A program made the position numbers and the translations under genes. Positions 1 through 12,827 of a DNA stretch of 64,000 nt are shown here, piece after piece (the stretch's first letter is position 1; each line of letters begins with the position of its first letter). Below the pieces are notes generated by a model. That model was given only the letters and a program-made list of their open reading frames with translations, made no database searches and had not been told where the DNA came from. Source of the stretch: Lineus longissimus (lineage: Eukaryota > Nemertea > Pilidiophora > Heteronemertea > Lineidae); the NCBI RefSeq assembly GCF_910592395.1, contig NC_088310.1, positions 24,197,491 to 24,261,490 of the forward strand. Reading direction: 5' to 3'.

Positions 1-3000
1 TGTGGTTTAAGCTTAGATTGAGTTTTATTCAAATTGTCCCTTGGGCTTTCGCAAATTGAAATATTATCTCAGGAAGTGTTTCATGAAACATAACTAAACA
101 CATCCCCAATAGAAGCGCGTGGCCCCATTTCCATTTTTCATTACTCTCGAGAATTGGCTGAAGAAAAATTCAGATTGCCTTTCTTCTCGCAAAGAGACCG
201 CATTTTTCACTCCGCATTATCCACACAATCATTCCAATAACCCGCAAATAATGAGAAAAAACCAACAACCTCACAAAAATTACCGACATGTTTACCAGCA
301 ATGCTTCTCCATTCCCAATCGTAATGACAATATTTTCGAAGTTGCCACATGAGCTCCCATCTGGCTCAACTACGCATTTCATTTAAAAGATGCAATTTTG
401 CTTGTCATTTTTTGGTAAATAAGGATTCGGTAAGCGAATCTGAGGCCAATGTAACAGAACATTGGGAATATACTACATCTTGTGAGCTCATCCTTTTAAT
501 TTTCAGAGCTTCAAATATCTAGATTTTGTGTTGTATTATTGACTGTACTTTTAATGAATTTCGATATACATCATATAAACGTGTATTGATTAACATATCG
601 AGTGACAATTACAGACATGGTATGTCTCAATCTCGCGCACTGCTGTTCTCTAAACATCGTGAATATTGGCATTCACAACAGCTAATCACCGATCTCTGAT
701 TGCCTATTGTGCGCATGTCGTCATCAAGTTACAAATTCTGCAAGTTTTAGTTCACGAATTTCTGATGCCCTTACCACAGTTTCAGAAATATGCAACAAAG
801 AAAACAGATATGCACTCCGTAGAGGTTTTTCGGTAAAATCTAGATTGTCGAATGTTTTTTGAGATGCGTGCCTGTAATGCTTTTCCATTTCGCTGAAAAT
901 CCTCTACACATGGGGTGCGTATTCTTGTTGGAAACCAGTCAAAAGCACAAAAACCCGTGTTTCTATGAGCGCATCATGTGGTCACACCGATACGTGACAG
1001 ATGCATTAGTCTGGGCACAACCTCATGCAACTCACCCAAATTCAATTGGCACTCTCTCTATCTTCTTCTACAGCGGCCACTAACAAGCCAAATGAAGAAA
1101 TAAAATTTGTCTGATCCACTTTACTCTAGTTGTCTACATTTCCATGGCAACATCTCACAAGCACCTGTCGCGAAGCCGGCGATTCGTACCTAATGGGAAA
1201 ACGATAAACAGTATGATTACCAAATACAAGCCACAAATCTAATTCATTAGACCTAGTTACGCCAATAAAGTCTATTTGTTGGCTGTAACCTATACTGATT
1301 TTATTTCTAAATAATCCCCCACAGTGCTAAATATTTGCGTGCCGCCATCATTGGTTGTTTGGTGAAACGACTTTAGATAATTATGCACCAGTGGTAATAG
1401 AACAAGCGATGATGATTGATTTCCTCAGAATCAAGACAGGTCGTATACGTTATTTGGATCCACTTAGCCATGATTATCATGCTAATAATGCTAACATAAT
1501 TTGTTATAGCTGATGCACAATTCACTAGCTGACGGTCTTCATTTGGGAGTGATAGTGCGTGGTTAGGGAACCATTTCGCGGCAATGTACACGGCAGAGTT
1601 GAGTACAATTTGAGTACTATTAAAAATCGAAGTGCCCCGGGCCAGGCTCAAATTGAATTCGTGTGATGACTATGAGGAATTAAGCCCATCTTGCTGTCCG
1701 TATCAAGCAATGCAGACTCGTCCATCAATTTCTGTTATCGCTTTACATATTCCCATAATCAAGATGATAGTGAAAGTTATTCTCATCATTTACAAATGTA
1801 CTTCACAATAACCTTTACCTCTATTCGCGAAATAATTTAAAATGCGTACATGTATTATTAGAATTACTGAGGCAAACACGTTTCGTGCAAATCGTAGCAT
1901 CCGCTCGCTCTGCGAGGTTGCGGGCAATCCAAAATGGCTGAAAGTGTCGGCCATCTTGGATATAGAAATGTGATGACAATGATGGTCGTTAATATACAGT
2001 AGGGTTTATGAAATCGTTGAATACTTGATTGCACTGCTCCATTTGTTTAAACATCGCTTCTTAGTCTCTCAGATCTCAAAACCACAATGAGATGGGTTTT
2101 TTTTGATTTGACGGAGTAAAAAATTTGAAAATTTTGTAGTTTCAAAAAGAGTTGCTATAAATTTGAAGACAACTAACGCACAAAGAACTCGTTGGATCGA
2201 TTCGCGCTTGAAAAGCCCCCAGTTGCAATGTTTCAAGAAAAAAATGTATAAACACTTTAAAAATCGCATTTGCTGCGAATGTTTCCCCGATCGGTAAAAG
2301 CTTTTTCCAAGACTGGGGCCGAGGTCGACAATGGATGGAAGAGGACGTCTTTCCTGAAGCTCTTAATGTACATTCAAGACATGCTCAAAAGATTTTAGCG
2401 CTAACGCGTCTGTCAGTATTCATTAGGCTGGCTATTCCCCTGTGGATGAGAAATGTTTGATGTGAATCTTGAAGAGACTGGGCGAGTAGCCTGGTTGGAG
2501 TGATCGCGGCTTGATTGCGATCCGCCGGGGATTCTTGCACGGCATCGCATCATCCAGCTGAGTAGCTCTCGGGATATCGCCCCGCCGGCAGAGGAGCCAA
2601 GAAAAGGCCATCAAAAGTGGAGATTTCTGGTGAAAATATGGGCCTCTGACGTGTTTTGGGTTCCAGAGGTGCTTAATCAGTCATCATGCGTCCATTACAA
2701 TGCCGACCGGGATTTCCCGCAATAGCTGTTGTTTCAAATTCAACGGAGTGCCTTCCAAGGTTCAAAAGTCGATCCGAGAATTCAAAGGGGTATTCAAATT
2801 CAATTTGCATATGCTCAAACTTCTTAAAACGTTTTCTCCCAAATAGTTTGAATCAAGAATTTACCTCGGGTTTAGAGACGCAATCTACGGACAAAATGAT
2901 AAATATTGCATAATCCAACAAGTTCTGGTTTAAAAATGACGGATAACCGATTGATTTCTGAAGCCACCTGTAAATGTCGATGAGTGTTTACGATTGCTGA

Positions 3001-5500
3001 GCATTCCTGAATACTATAGCATAGTCATTTTTGGAGCGTCGGCAAGTTGCCGATGACGTATTGTGATTGAATCCGTAACATTAGCATTTTGAGCATCTTT
3101 GATTGCTCTCGTATATTGCTGACGTCAGCATCTGTCACATCCTGTAATACGTCAACCTCATCCATACCATACGTTTTAGCGTTTATAAATGAGTTTCTGA
3201 TCAGAGACTAATTCAAAAAATGATACTGTTCTTCATGTAGTGACCTAGGTGTGTTGTCAACTGAAAAATAATGGACGAAACCCTGGGGACGAAAGCCACT
3301 TTCCGAATTGCTGTAGAAATCATTCTCGCCATGCTTTGGCAAGCCTGTCATCTCTGGCGATCATCTGTGGTAAGGGAATTCCTACCAAGAGTGACCCATC
3401 GTCTTTGGTCGCCGTGGTCTGACTCTCCAACCAGTGATCTTCCAGTGAGCCGTGTATTAGACATTACCAATTCTCTCATATAACTTCCGTCGTTGTGGCT
3501 GAAACTCAACCCAATCATTCCTGCTGGTGCGACACGAGATTGCCTGATTTGAACTCAAGCACAATCAGCCCGATTTCGATAAATATGTATAGCTTGGTGT
3601 CCGGGGCTATTAACATGGCTACTCCTATCATCTTCAGACTCAAACATCAATCATTTCACCACATCTTGAACGATTTCCAATCACTTCTGACACCTAATGA
3701 CGTCACGAACATGGCGGATATCAACTTTGACTGGTTCTTATAACTTACAGAAGTATATTCAGATGTGAAGATTTTTTCCACCAATCTTCTTAAGTGGGCT
3801 AATGTTCCATCCTCGTGACTTAATTTACTTTGGTCATTTTGTCATTTGATGGACCCAGCCATTCGCTTTCACTTTGGCCTCCCCGTAGCTTTGAAGTAGA
3901 CGACTCAAAGCACTTGACTAGTTCTGCTGCTGTTCGCCAAGCTCGGTGAGGAAGACTCGCATAATTGAATTATCCAACCAATTGCTACGACCTCGTCATT
4001 TGGGTATCTATTCATCACGTCAATTATGCGCCTTTGTTAATAGCCGGATTAGAAGTTCTAATCGTGACAGGGACGCACCTGGGCACGCGGCCGAGGGGAC
4101 TCGCATGAGACTCGAGAGCAGTGAAGGAGGGCTGTTGAGATGGAGTAGGCACGTGGAAGGGAGGAGGACACCAATTGCATCCGCTATTTGAAATCCATCA
4201 GCATATTTCCGCAATCATTGGAATGTGTCATGACATCAGTCACTGACTTGTAATTGGGCGGTGACAGACAAAACATCACGTGCCACCTCTGAGGGTCTGC
4301 CCGAGTGTTTAGTCCACGCAATAGCTGCCTTTTAATAGTTAGCCATCCCGAGATCAGGCTTTTTTACTGCTAATGTAAGTCATATACATGTATATACAAT
4401 TTTTAGTTTGAAATATCGACAGGCGGAGTATATTGAAAACCACTGGTTATGCCAGGATGTTAGTAAAAATCGTGTACCCAAGTAAGCTCCATCACGTCTT
4501 GATACAAATAGAGGCCAAAAGACAAAACAATGTTCTTTATAGTGTAATCATACCTCTATAACATGCTATTAAAATCACATCCTGCAAATCCGTCTCTGTG
4601 TAATCTACAGTAATGAAATTTTATTTCGATATCATAAGCATGTATCTAATTGCATCTCGAGTGTCGCATTTTGATGACATGTCTCACCTCTATCACCAGC
4701 TCGGATATTAATGCTATGCATCCGCAAATTGAATTCGCGATATCGCAGGAAGTTGAGGGGCTGCGCTGATGAGTTTGTCAGGAAGTCAATTTGTCATTAT
4801 CATTGCCAGATCCGTGTTGCGACACGCCCATGTGATTATGGAAGTTTACTTAACAGGCAACTGCGCATGTTTGCAATCGATGTTGTGGCGTATGTCGCGT
4901 GTAAGAAATTGGATGATCGCTGGTGGTTTCGAGAGGATGCGCTGTCACAAATTGCAAGCCGTGCGCCGGCGAAATGGTGACAAAGACATGAAAAGGCTCT
5001 TGTGGGACTCGGGGAATTCTTCAGTCAGCGCTGCGCTGCATTTGAAGTGAGCAGTTACCTCTAGCCACTAGGAATCAATTAGTCTCGCAAAACGACCGTC
5101 TCTCTAGGCAAGGGGAATAAAATGTGCCATTTGCCTCGGGTCCGGCCGCGAAATGAGCTAATTTCTCGCTTTGTATGGAGTCGTTCCTTCCTTAGGGCTG
5201 GTTGGCAAATTTTATTGGCTAGATGTGAGACTGGTTACATTAAATACACCACTACAAGCGGAGATAGGGTGCTATAGTGTTATTGAATTTATGATTTTCG
5301 ATACACGCAATCTTGTCATTTATCTTGGCTATTGCGTGGTAAATAAGATGTTTGGATAAAAAGCTTGCCACGTCTAATGCTTTTACATACAAGGACGTTG
5401 AAAGGAAAGTGTCGCATCATGTCTGGTTTGACTGGATTGACTTACAGGTAGTGATGTTACAAATATGGGGGTGGTTGTTGTTGAGGTGAAGTTCATGAGC
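1..5500. other. Gene-free stretch upstream of the homeobox exons
   Basis: No ORF here resembles a known protein, and I found no exon with convincing splice sites. I looked for the first half of a homeodomain, which the gene at 7867-8857 needs, and did not see it. The stretch is AT-rich, with scattered short ORFs that lack codon structure. It is probably intron or upstream DNA of the Prop-like gene, but this is inference. Confidence 0.5.
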
Positions 5501-5703
5501 GACGACGACGCTGTCGCTGATGATGTCGACGACAACAACAACGATGCGCGATATTACTGATGCGGATGGCGACGACGACGACCACGACGACGATGATGAC
5601 GAAGATGATGATGATAAAGGTGATGATAATGATGATGAAGAAGAAGAAGAAGATGATGATGATGAAGATATCGATATTGATGACGATATCGATGATAATG
5701 ACG
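5501..5703. repeat. Degenerate GAC/GAT/GAA trinucleotide microsatellite
   Basis: About 200 bases are dominated by GAC, GAT and GAA triplets on the plus strand, with short interruptions. Frames through it give Asp/Glu-rich (+) or Ser-rich (-) ORFs, which are repeat artefacts and not proteins: no splice sites, domain or non-repeat coding sequence flank them. Confidence 0.85.
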
Positions 5704-7866
5704 GTGGCAATTACATCAAAAGCATGATTTCCCCGGCAAAAAACGTCTTAAAGTACAGAAAAATTCCTGGACTCTTTCATCCGGCGAAGTCGTGACGGTG
5801 ATATCAATTACTACCAAGGTCAGATACAGCCTAATTACAGATTGCGATAACGTTACAGTTGATAAGAGAGAAGAGAGACACCGGATCCTGTAGGTGCGGG
5901 CCCACCCTCCATCGGGAATGAAAAATTACTGTTTGTTGTCACTTCCTCTGTTAAAAGTCATACCTTGCTCGAGGCGGGATGAGCTCACGTCAGGACCTGA
6001 CGGCTGGTGATACTCTTCGCCGCCATTAAGCGCATCACAACGCGTAAACATGACGCGTAAGTGCCACTTTTTTCGCGTGGGTTGTTCTTTCTTTGGAGAT
6101 GATGGGTGTCCTCGAGTGATGGAAGAATCTGCCTCTTACGAAAAAAAGTTTAGTGCACTGAGGGAATGTTCATATTTAACTCGACCGGTTCTGAGCATAA
6201 GAAAAAAAGTTTATTTGTACATGAATCTTACATTTAAAGGAATAGAATATGGCAAACTATTAAAATAGTCTTGAGGACAATACATTTTCAGTAAACAGAA
6301 TGTAAATGACATAAAAAAAGGAAACAACCAAATACTAGTACATGTAACTAAAATAGTTTTGGTCAATTATTTGATCCTTTAGGTGTTTCTATCTGTTGTT
6401 GCTTTCTTACAATGTGATATAGTAGGGCAACCACGAAAGATCTTGACCTGGCCTAAGACATCACGCAGTCGTCGACGCAAACAAAAGGCAGAGGTGCCAT
6501 GATGCTGATCTTAATGGATAGGCCCCGAGCAACGTCAGACGGAGTCGCCTCTATCTGACCGCGCGCTCCCCTTACCACAACCTGCTCTCTCAGCTTGAAT
6601 TTCAAGACGCAGGGACGCCCCTAGCGCACTCTCACACGAAATCTTTGATTTGGAAAAGGTTTGCAAAAGGATAGTCTTCATGATAGTATCTTTACGTGTG
6701 CATATGTAACGCTTCGTTACTGAAATTAGTTAAATCCGTCTGTGAGTGAGACATCTTGACCCGCATTTGAAATGAAGAGCAATTTTAATCAACAAAAGTC
6801 AAATTCGTCTTGTGCTGAAAGGATCATTGTGTTTTGCGTCATGCAGTAGCGAAGGCCATCTGTGCAGACATAGCTCAAGGTATCGCTAAAACGCCTATCA
6901 CGAATGACTCGGTTTCGATGTGTATGTAATAAAGTCACAGCCATACTGAGTGCTTTCGAAAGCTTCCGCTCTTTTTAGCGTATTCAAATTGGTCTGAAAA
7001 GTACAGCTAGCATCCCAGATAGATATACAACTTTGATGTAGTTATGAAAATCCCCACAAATAACATTTTCAATTGGATATTCCTACGCCAGATACATGAA
7101 AACGCAGAGGGAAACCGTCGCCAAAATGCTGATTTTATCACATCTGAATCAAGAAATCAACCACCATTGGGAAAACTGTTAATCGCTTCGTCGCCTCAAT
7201 CCTGATTTTATCAAAACCAAAATGGAGATTCTCTTAATGATTTCGATGCTATCTTCAACCGCCTAAAACGTTACAATATTTCGAATTGGCAACTCTGATG
7301 TTATCTTTGACAACAGCAGACGTTTTGCAACATTATGATTTCAAACAGTCGCCTGATGGACCGAGAGTTATTGTTTAACTGAAATCAGATCGAGGCTGAC
7401 CGTCACGTGATTGCGCGGTGGTCCGGTGACATAATGGAGCATATGGTGATCAAATATGACCTGCAGACCAAAACTGCGAGAAGGGGGAGGAGATGTCACA
7501 TTAGCATGCCGTTTACATATTTACCCTGTCGAAAAAAATCTGGCGGAAAGTTTCATATTTCTTCTAGTGACGTGAAGTGATTGTCTACGTGATCGTTATC
7601 ATACGTGAGGCTGAAGGTCAATTTTATGTTCTGTTGTGATGGAAGCACATGACACAAATTGTCTTAAATTTGGTGCGTAGACGATTCTTTGTACTTGGAA
7701 ACATGTTGGTCTTGTAAGGTGTAATTCGCCATTAGCAAGAAAAACCTAACACAAATAATAAATCTATCATTTCAGGCTAGTAAAGACGTATTCTCAACAG
7801 CGAAATAAGATGAAACCACACATTTTACAACAAAACTATAATTTGGACACTCTTTATATTTTCCAG
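5704..7866. other. Non-coding stretch, probably intron of the Prop-like gene
   Basis: No recognisable exon is visible. The right end is the acceptor ending in TTCCAG at 7866, so at least the last part is intron. The intron interrupts the homeobox between homeodomain positions 46 and 47, a common site in paired-like homeobox genes. Confidence 0.5.
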
Positions 7867-8857
7867 GTCTGGTTCCAAAACCGCCGTGCCAAATACCGAA
7901 AACAAGAAAAACAGTTAGCCAAGTCCTTGTCGCCAGTCATTCCGACTTGTAACGGAATGATGAGAAACATCTACCCCACCTCCTCCCGAGGTTACCCCTA
8001 CCCAACGCACACCAACGTCAGCAACATGAATATGAGCAGGTAGGTTACATATATTTGGAAGCAGGTTTTGAAATCTACCTATCATCGGTTTGAGCAGCAC
8101 GGTGGAAGGAACGAACAGAGCCTGCTTCATTTTCTCCAAATTTCCCACCAGAAACAAGATTGCCGTAATAAATATTTACGAGAATAATAAAATCATAAAT
8201 CGAGCGACTACTCTACTTTTCACAGAACGTTCATGTTCCCTGAGTCAGATCGCAGTAATCATTTCATCAAAAAGCTTCTTCGCAGCAGAAATACTCGCAG
8301 AATAGTCGAGAATATGGCAGGAAGTCTTCCTGTTCCACCTAATGTTCAGTTTTGATTATTTGGACAGATACCCCCAGATGAACACCACCTATCCACCGGT
8401 GGCACAGTTCTCCAGCATGGGCAGTATGGGAGGCACCAACATGCACGGGATGCCTAGACAAGTACAACAGATTTCCATGCCAACAGAATACAACTTGGTA
8501 AGTTTTTTTACATGCGTGATAGTTGCGGCCGTACCAATCCTGCATTGCATTGCAAAGGTGGTATGTAGTGACATAAAATACGTTCGGTTTATTATGATAA
8601 TGAAACATTGGTGGTACGACAGAATTGAAATGATTGTTTAGTATTGAATGTGAGCAGAAAAAAACTGACAAACAGAGTAAGATTCAGTTATATTAGCCGC
8701 CCAAATACCAGTTTGATTGGCTAATTCGCTAAATATCTAAATTTCTAAATTTCAGGATACACACGAAGACGACTGGTACAATAAAAGTCTGCGGGCTCTC
8801 AGTATGAACAACACCCATCCAGGCCTTTCGAACCCAGTGTTACAATACCAGACATAA
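7867..8857 (+). CDS. Prop-like paired-class homeobox protein, last three coding exons
   Basis: Exons are 7867-8039, 8368-8497 and 8756-8857 (stop TAA 8855-8857), with GT/AG borders and phases that join cleanly into 134 residues. The first exon opens at homeodomain position 47 with VWFQNRRAKYRKQEKQ, the end of recognition helix 3, with Gln at position 50; paired-like factors bind TAAT-type palindromes. The basic tail (RKQEKQLAK) and the C-terminal HEDDWYNKSL, which resembles SEDWY near the end of vertebrate PROP1, point to Prop. The middle is rich in Met, Pro, Gly and Gln and looks disordered, as expected of an activation region. Phox2, Alx or Prrx were considered, but their post-homeodomain sequences fit less well. 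The N-terminus and homeodomain residues 1-46 were not found and probably lie upstream of the window. In vertebrates PROP1 acts in pituitary development; the role here is unknown. Confidence 0.72.
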
Positions 8858-11709
8858 GCACCTCAAATTTATAAACTATCGGTTTTATACAACATTTCAT
8901 CGATCATGAGTATGGAAAGTTGACGACGGTATACTCTTAAGCCAAAGGTTTTCGAGATTTTTGAAAAACATTTTAGGGCCATTTTGCACTAATGAGCATG
9001 CCATGGAGGTTTTCTTGGCAATGAAAAACCATTCGAGGCGCTTATTTCTGTTGGCTAAAATCACCTGAAAGCTTTTTCAAAAGCTCAGACACTCAAAAAA
9101 TTGAGAGTGTGCCGTACACACACACATTCGGGAGGCGTTTCACGCGAAAAAAGGCATCTGATCTATCACCGACACCATGGCCAAAGAACTCTCCCAAATG
9201 TGCCTTTGCTTGTGAGGACCAATACAAGCTCGGACTGTGTTGAGGGAGATTAAGGAAGTGACGTTGATGACTGTGCAATATTCGTGTCCGGGATTCGTGT
9301 CCGGCCATGTCTAGGCTGGAAGGACTGTTACTCGGCTCAAATTAAAAAAGAAAAACTAACCTTCGTCAGAGTGGGGAAACTTCGACAGATTCAGATTCGT
9401 CGTACTATAAGTACCAACTCTGCAAGATGCCGCTGACCGATGACTCACCCAACACTGGTTACGACCACAAGTTCTTGGTTTGTGCAAGAGCGGGTCGAGG
9501 ACCACCACACCGCAGAACGACGTACATGTACGACCATTAAAGGTCAATCGTCATACGGTACGTGCTTTCATCGTTTTTCAGCGTACGGCAGCGTCCTGCT
9601 CTGGTTAACGACCCAGGGAGTCCTTCACATGCAGCACCATTTGATGTGCAATAATATTTGCTATTTTGTCGCGGGTATTTTGTGCAATAATTGAAAACAT
9701 GTTGAAACAGAATATTGCCATTAGAAGCAGAATTCATTTCATGTTATTGTTATTTCAAGTCTCTCAAACAAAGTGTATGTAGGACTATATTGCGGGTTTC
9801 ATTTCTAGTGGAAGTTCGTTGTAGATATTAACTAAAGGTATATACCCCAGACTCGAAAAATACTCAAGAAATTGCGTGATCTTTTACTGGTAAAATCTGA
9901 GCAACAAAATCAAAATTCATCTGTCGATTCAATGAGGCTATTCTAAAGTTTTCCAAAAGTTAAGTACCGGTGTAAAAGTTAGAAATGTAGGCTACTAAGA
10001 ATGGAAAGAAATCTATCCTATTATACCATAATCCGGCAAAATCCAAAATGGCCGGACATTTTCGACCGCTACACCGGTATTTGAGGGGGCAGAAAAAGAG
10101 AATATTAGTATTGCAAAAGCTGATTGATTGGGAAGAGCCTTGGCTGGTTGACAGTAACAAGGCCATTACAGCAGTAATCGATCGCTTGTATCATTTATTT
10201 ATTTATTTAAGTTGATGTAAATATCTGTAATAAGTAATTTAAAATTCGTCTTGAATATCTGTAAACTGTGCTGTCAGTAAACTTTGTATTTGTATGGTCA
10301 CGTGACTTAGATTTGTACGAGAATGTCTGCAGATAGTTATTTTGTCCTGCAAGATCGATTCAGATCAAGAAAGCATTATGGTCAATATCGGCCATGTATC
10401 CCTTACTGAGTGCAATGTTCATGTCTATAGCACGTTTTGTATACCTGCACGTAACCTGGCCGCCATCATCTTGCCTTTTGCATGGAGGCTTGGTCTGGGT
10501 AAGGATCGCGTGTGAATTTTCTGTTCAGACGTGCATGCAGTCGTGTTAAATCATGTTAAAGAGGGACATTACATTTTGTAGTATTGGCTCTATTTAGTAA
10601 AAAGTCATAATTTTATTTCAAAGAATCAAGCTCTTTTTATTAAATTGCCCAAAGCAAACCCCGGCCATTGTATCTTTTAAGGTAAAACTACATGCAGATA
10701 CCTTTCTCCACCGAGAGCAACTAAATTATTTTTTTTGGCCTCTGGTCAGTGGTGGCTTTGAATCCAACGGATCTGTTGGGCAGTATCGGCTAACAATTTC
10801 GAAAAGTGAACCAATAACCTGATGGAAATTCAGGCTCAGAGCAATTCTGAACTAGTCAATATTATTTTGTAAATAAATCGTGTGCCACTTAATACGAAAA
10901 ATATATAAGGAATTTATAATGAAAGAAGTGATTGTTACTCATTATTTTTTCATCGAGGTCAATGTTTCAAATGGCCTCAACATACATACGATAAATCTCA
11001 AAGTTCTCACAAGGACTGTGGGTTGGTCAGCCTTTTGACCAATAGATGACCATTGCCCCATGCTTTCTTGGTGACGAACATCATCATCGAGCCAATTTGT
11101 TCAATATCCGACCACGTCTAGATTGGACATGCGGACAATTTCCTGTCTTCGCACTGGACTATGACACTTCGACAAAAGTATGTCACCAAACCTCGTCTGC
11201 AACACCGCTTCCTCGAATATTTTATCAGAAATGTTCTCTGCCTCGGTCTCACGCAGGTTACCACATGTTTATCAGTTTACCGGTGGAAAAAGCAATGCTT
11301 GGTATACGCTTCTGGTGTACAGTATTGGCAGTGCTTCTGGTGTACAGTATTGTGCGAAATTTGGTTTGTTGGCGAGTCTGGAGCTGCTGAAAGGCACATC
11401 GGTTCATGGTCAGCATTCCCCTATCCGTACCACGATTGGCTGATCTAATTGGGTGTTGGCGGATATAATGGATCTCATTTCGGGAAAAGAAATGGAGAAT
11501 AGCAAATAGCTCTAAATTCCTGATAGCGGTAAATTCATTGTTGGTTGAATTAATGACTTTCGCCATTAGGGTAGGTGGCTGTGGTCATTTGGTAGATGGA
11601 ATTGCCTTTCAAGAAATCTTGCTGCAGACATGTTGCTCATCCTCAACCCAACGCTATCATCTGATCATTAGCCAGCCAGTGCTTTGAACAGGTGAAGATT
11701 AACCTGTAA
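8858..11709. other. 3' flank of the homeobox gene, no further gene seen
   Basis: This is presumably 3' UTR followed by intergenic DNA. An AATAAA lies at 10872-10877, about 2 kb after the stop, and could be a distal poly(A) signal. Nothing else supports it. Short ORFs near 11046-11566 overlap on both strands and look random. Confidence 0.4.
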
Positions 11710-12827
11710 AATGAAATGGCCAGGGCCATTGTGCTCACCTCACGTGGAGGAAAGATGGATAAAGAGCATGGTATTGTGTCATGTAGTGTTAGGTTTGATG
11801 TAGGTCCAAGCAATTACAATTTCCCCAAAATGGCCAATTTACAGTACATTCGACCTCTGTGACCTTGAAAAGTAGGTCAAATCAAAGAAGACCCGGGTGA
11901 CACATTGAATGGTTGTTAGAATTAGATGTACCTATGATATAAAATTGGTGCCAATCGGGCAAGTCATTACTAGGAATAATGGCATTTTGAAGAATTTAGG
12001 ATTTGGCCCCTCCCTGGAGGCCAAACGGCAAATCAGATCGCACCAAACTTCAGTACCTGAGATCATCTGACCAAGGGGTACATGTGTACTTAATTGGTGA
12101 TCAATAGTCATTGCATTTAAGAAACGTGCCATAGTTACAGCCTGATGGCGAATTTACGCCATTTGACCTCTGTGACCTTGACAAGAAGGTCAAATTAAAA
12201 ACCTGTGTGACATATACTGTATGGTGGTTAGATGTACCCATGATATCGAATTGGTGGCAATCGGGCAAGAAGTTAAGGAATAATCACATTTTTAAGGTTT
12301 TTGGATTTTGCCCCCTGGTGGTCAAGTGGTGAATCATATTGGACCAAACTTTGGTCCCTGAGATCACCTGACTAAGGGGTGAATGTGTACCAAATTTGGT
12401 ATCAATAGTCATTGCAGTTTAGAAACGTGCCATCGTTACATCCTAACGGCCAATTTACACCATTTGACCTCGTGACCTTGAAAAGGAGGTCAAATCAAAA
12501 ACCCGGAGGATATATGATGCACCTTTGCTAGAAGTACCTACCATATTTTTTTCAAAATTTCCCGATTACTATTAAGGGAGATATTGCATATTTTCACTTT
12601 TAACGTTTGGCCCCCTGGTGGCCAAACTATGAAACGAATTGGACCGAAACTTGGTCTCCAAGGTGTCATTACATAAGGGTACATGTGTACCAAGTTTCAA
12701 CTCAATAGCTCTAACAGTTACGAAACGTGCCCTGCTAACGGACGACGGACGACGACGACGACGACGACGGACGACGGACGCCACGGTATGGGATAAGCTC
12801 ACCTCTGCTAAGAGGTGAGCTAAAAAC
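11710..12827 (+). mobile_element. 1.1-kb interspersed repeat, copy 1 (non-autonomous, Helitron-like architecture)
   Basis: This is the inverted partner of 44254-45435; the two match almost from end to end. It starts AATGAAATGGCCAGGGCCAT and ends at GAGCTAAAAAC, just after a perfect hairpin (AGCTCACCTCT, loop GCTA, AGAGGTGAGCT). Inside are three degenerate tandem units starting near 11859, 12172 and 12472 (period 300-313), each opening GTGACCTTG, followed by a short GAC microsatellite (seven triplets at 12748-12768). A terminal hairpin, internal tandem units and a microsatellite resemble the Helentron-associated elements of insects and bivalves. There is no ORF for a transposase or Rep/helicase and no clear target-site duplication. 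The class is an inference; that it is a repeat is certain from the two copies. Confidence 0.85.

Noticed and set aside
5417-5795. Asp/Glu-rich ORF on plus and Ser-rich ORF on minus strand
   Set aside because: They are frames through a GAC/GAT/GAA microsatellite, with no splice signals or non-repeat coding sequence.
1-7866. Search for homeodomain residues 1-46 of the Prop-like gene
   Set aside because: No segment encoding a helix 1-2 pattern was recognised on the plus strand, so no upstream exon is claimed.
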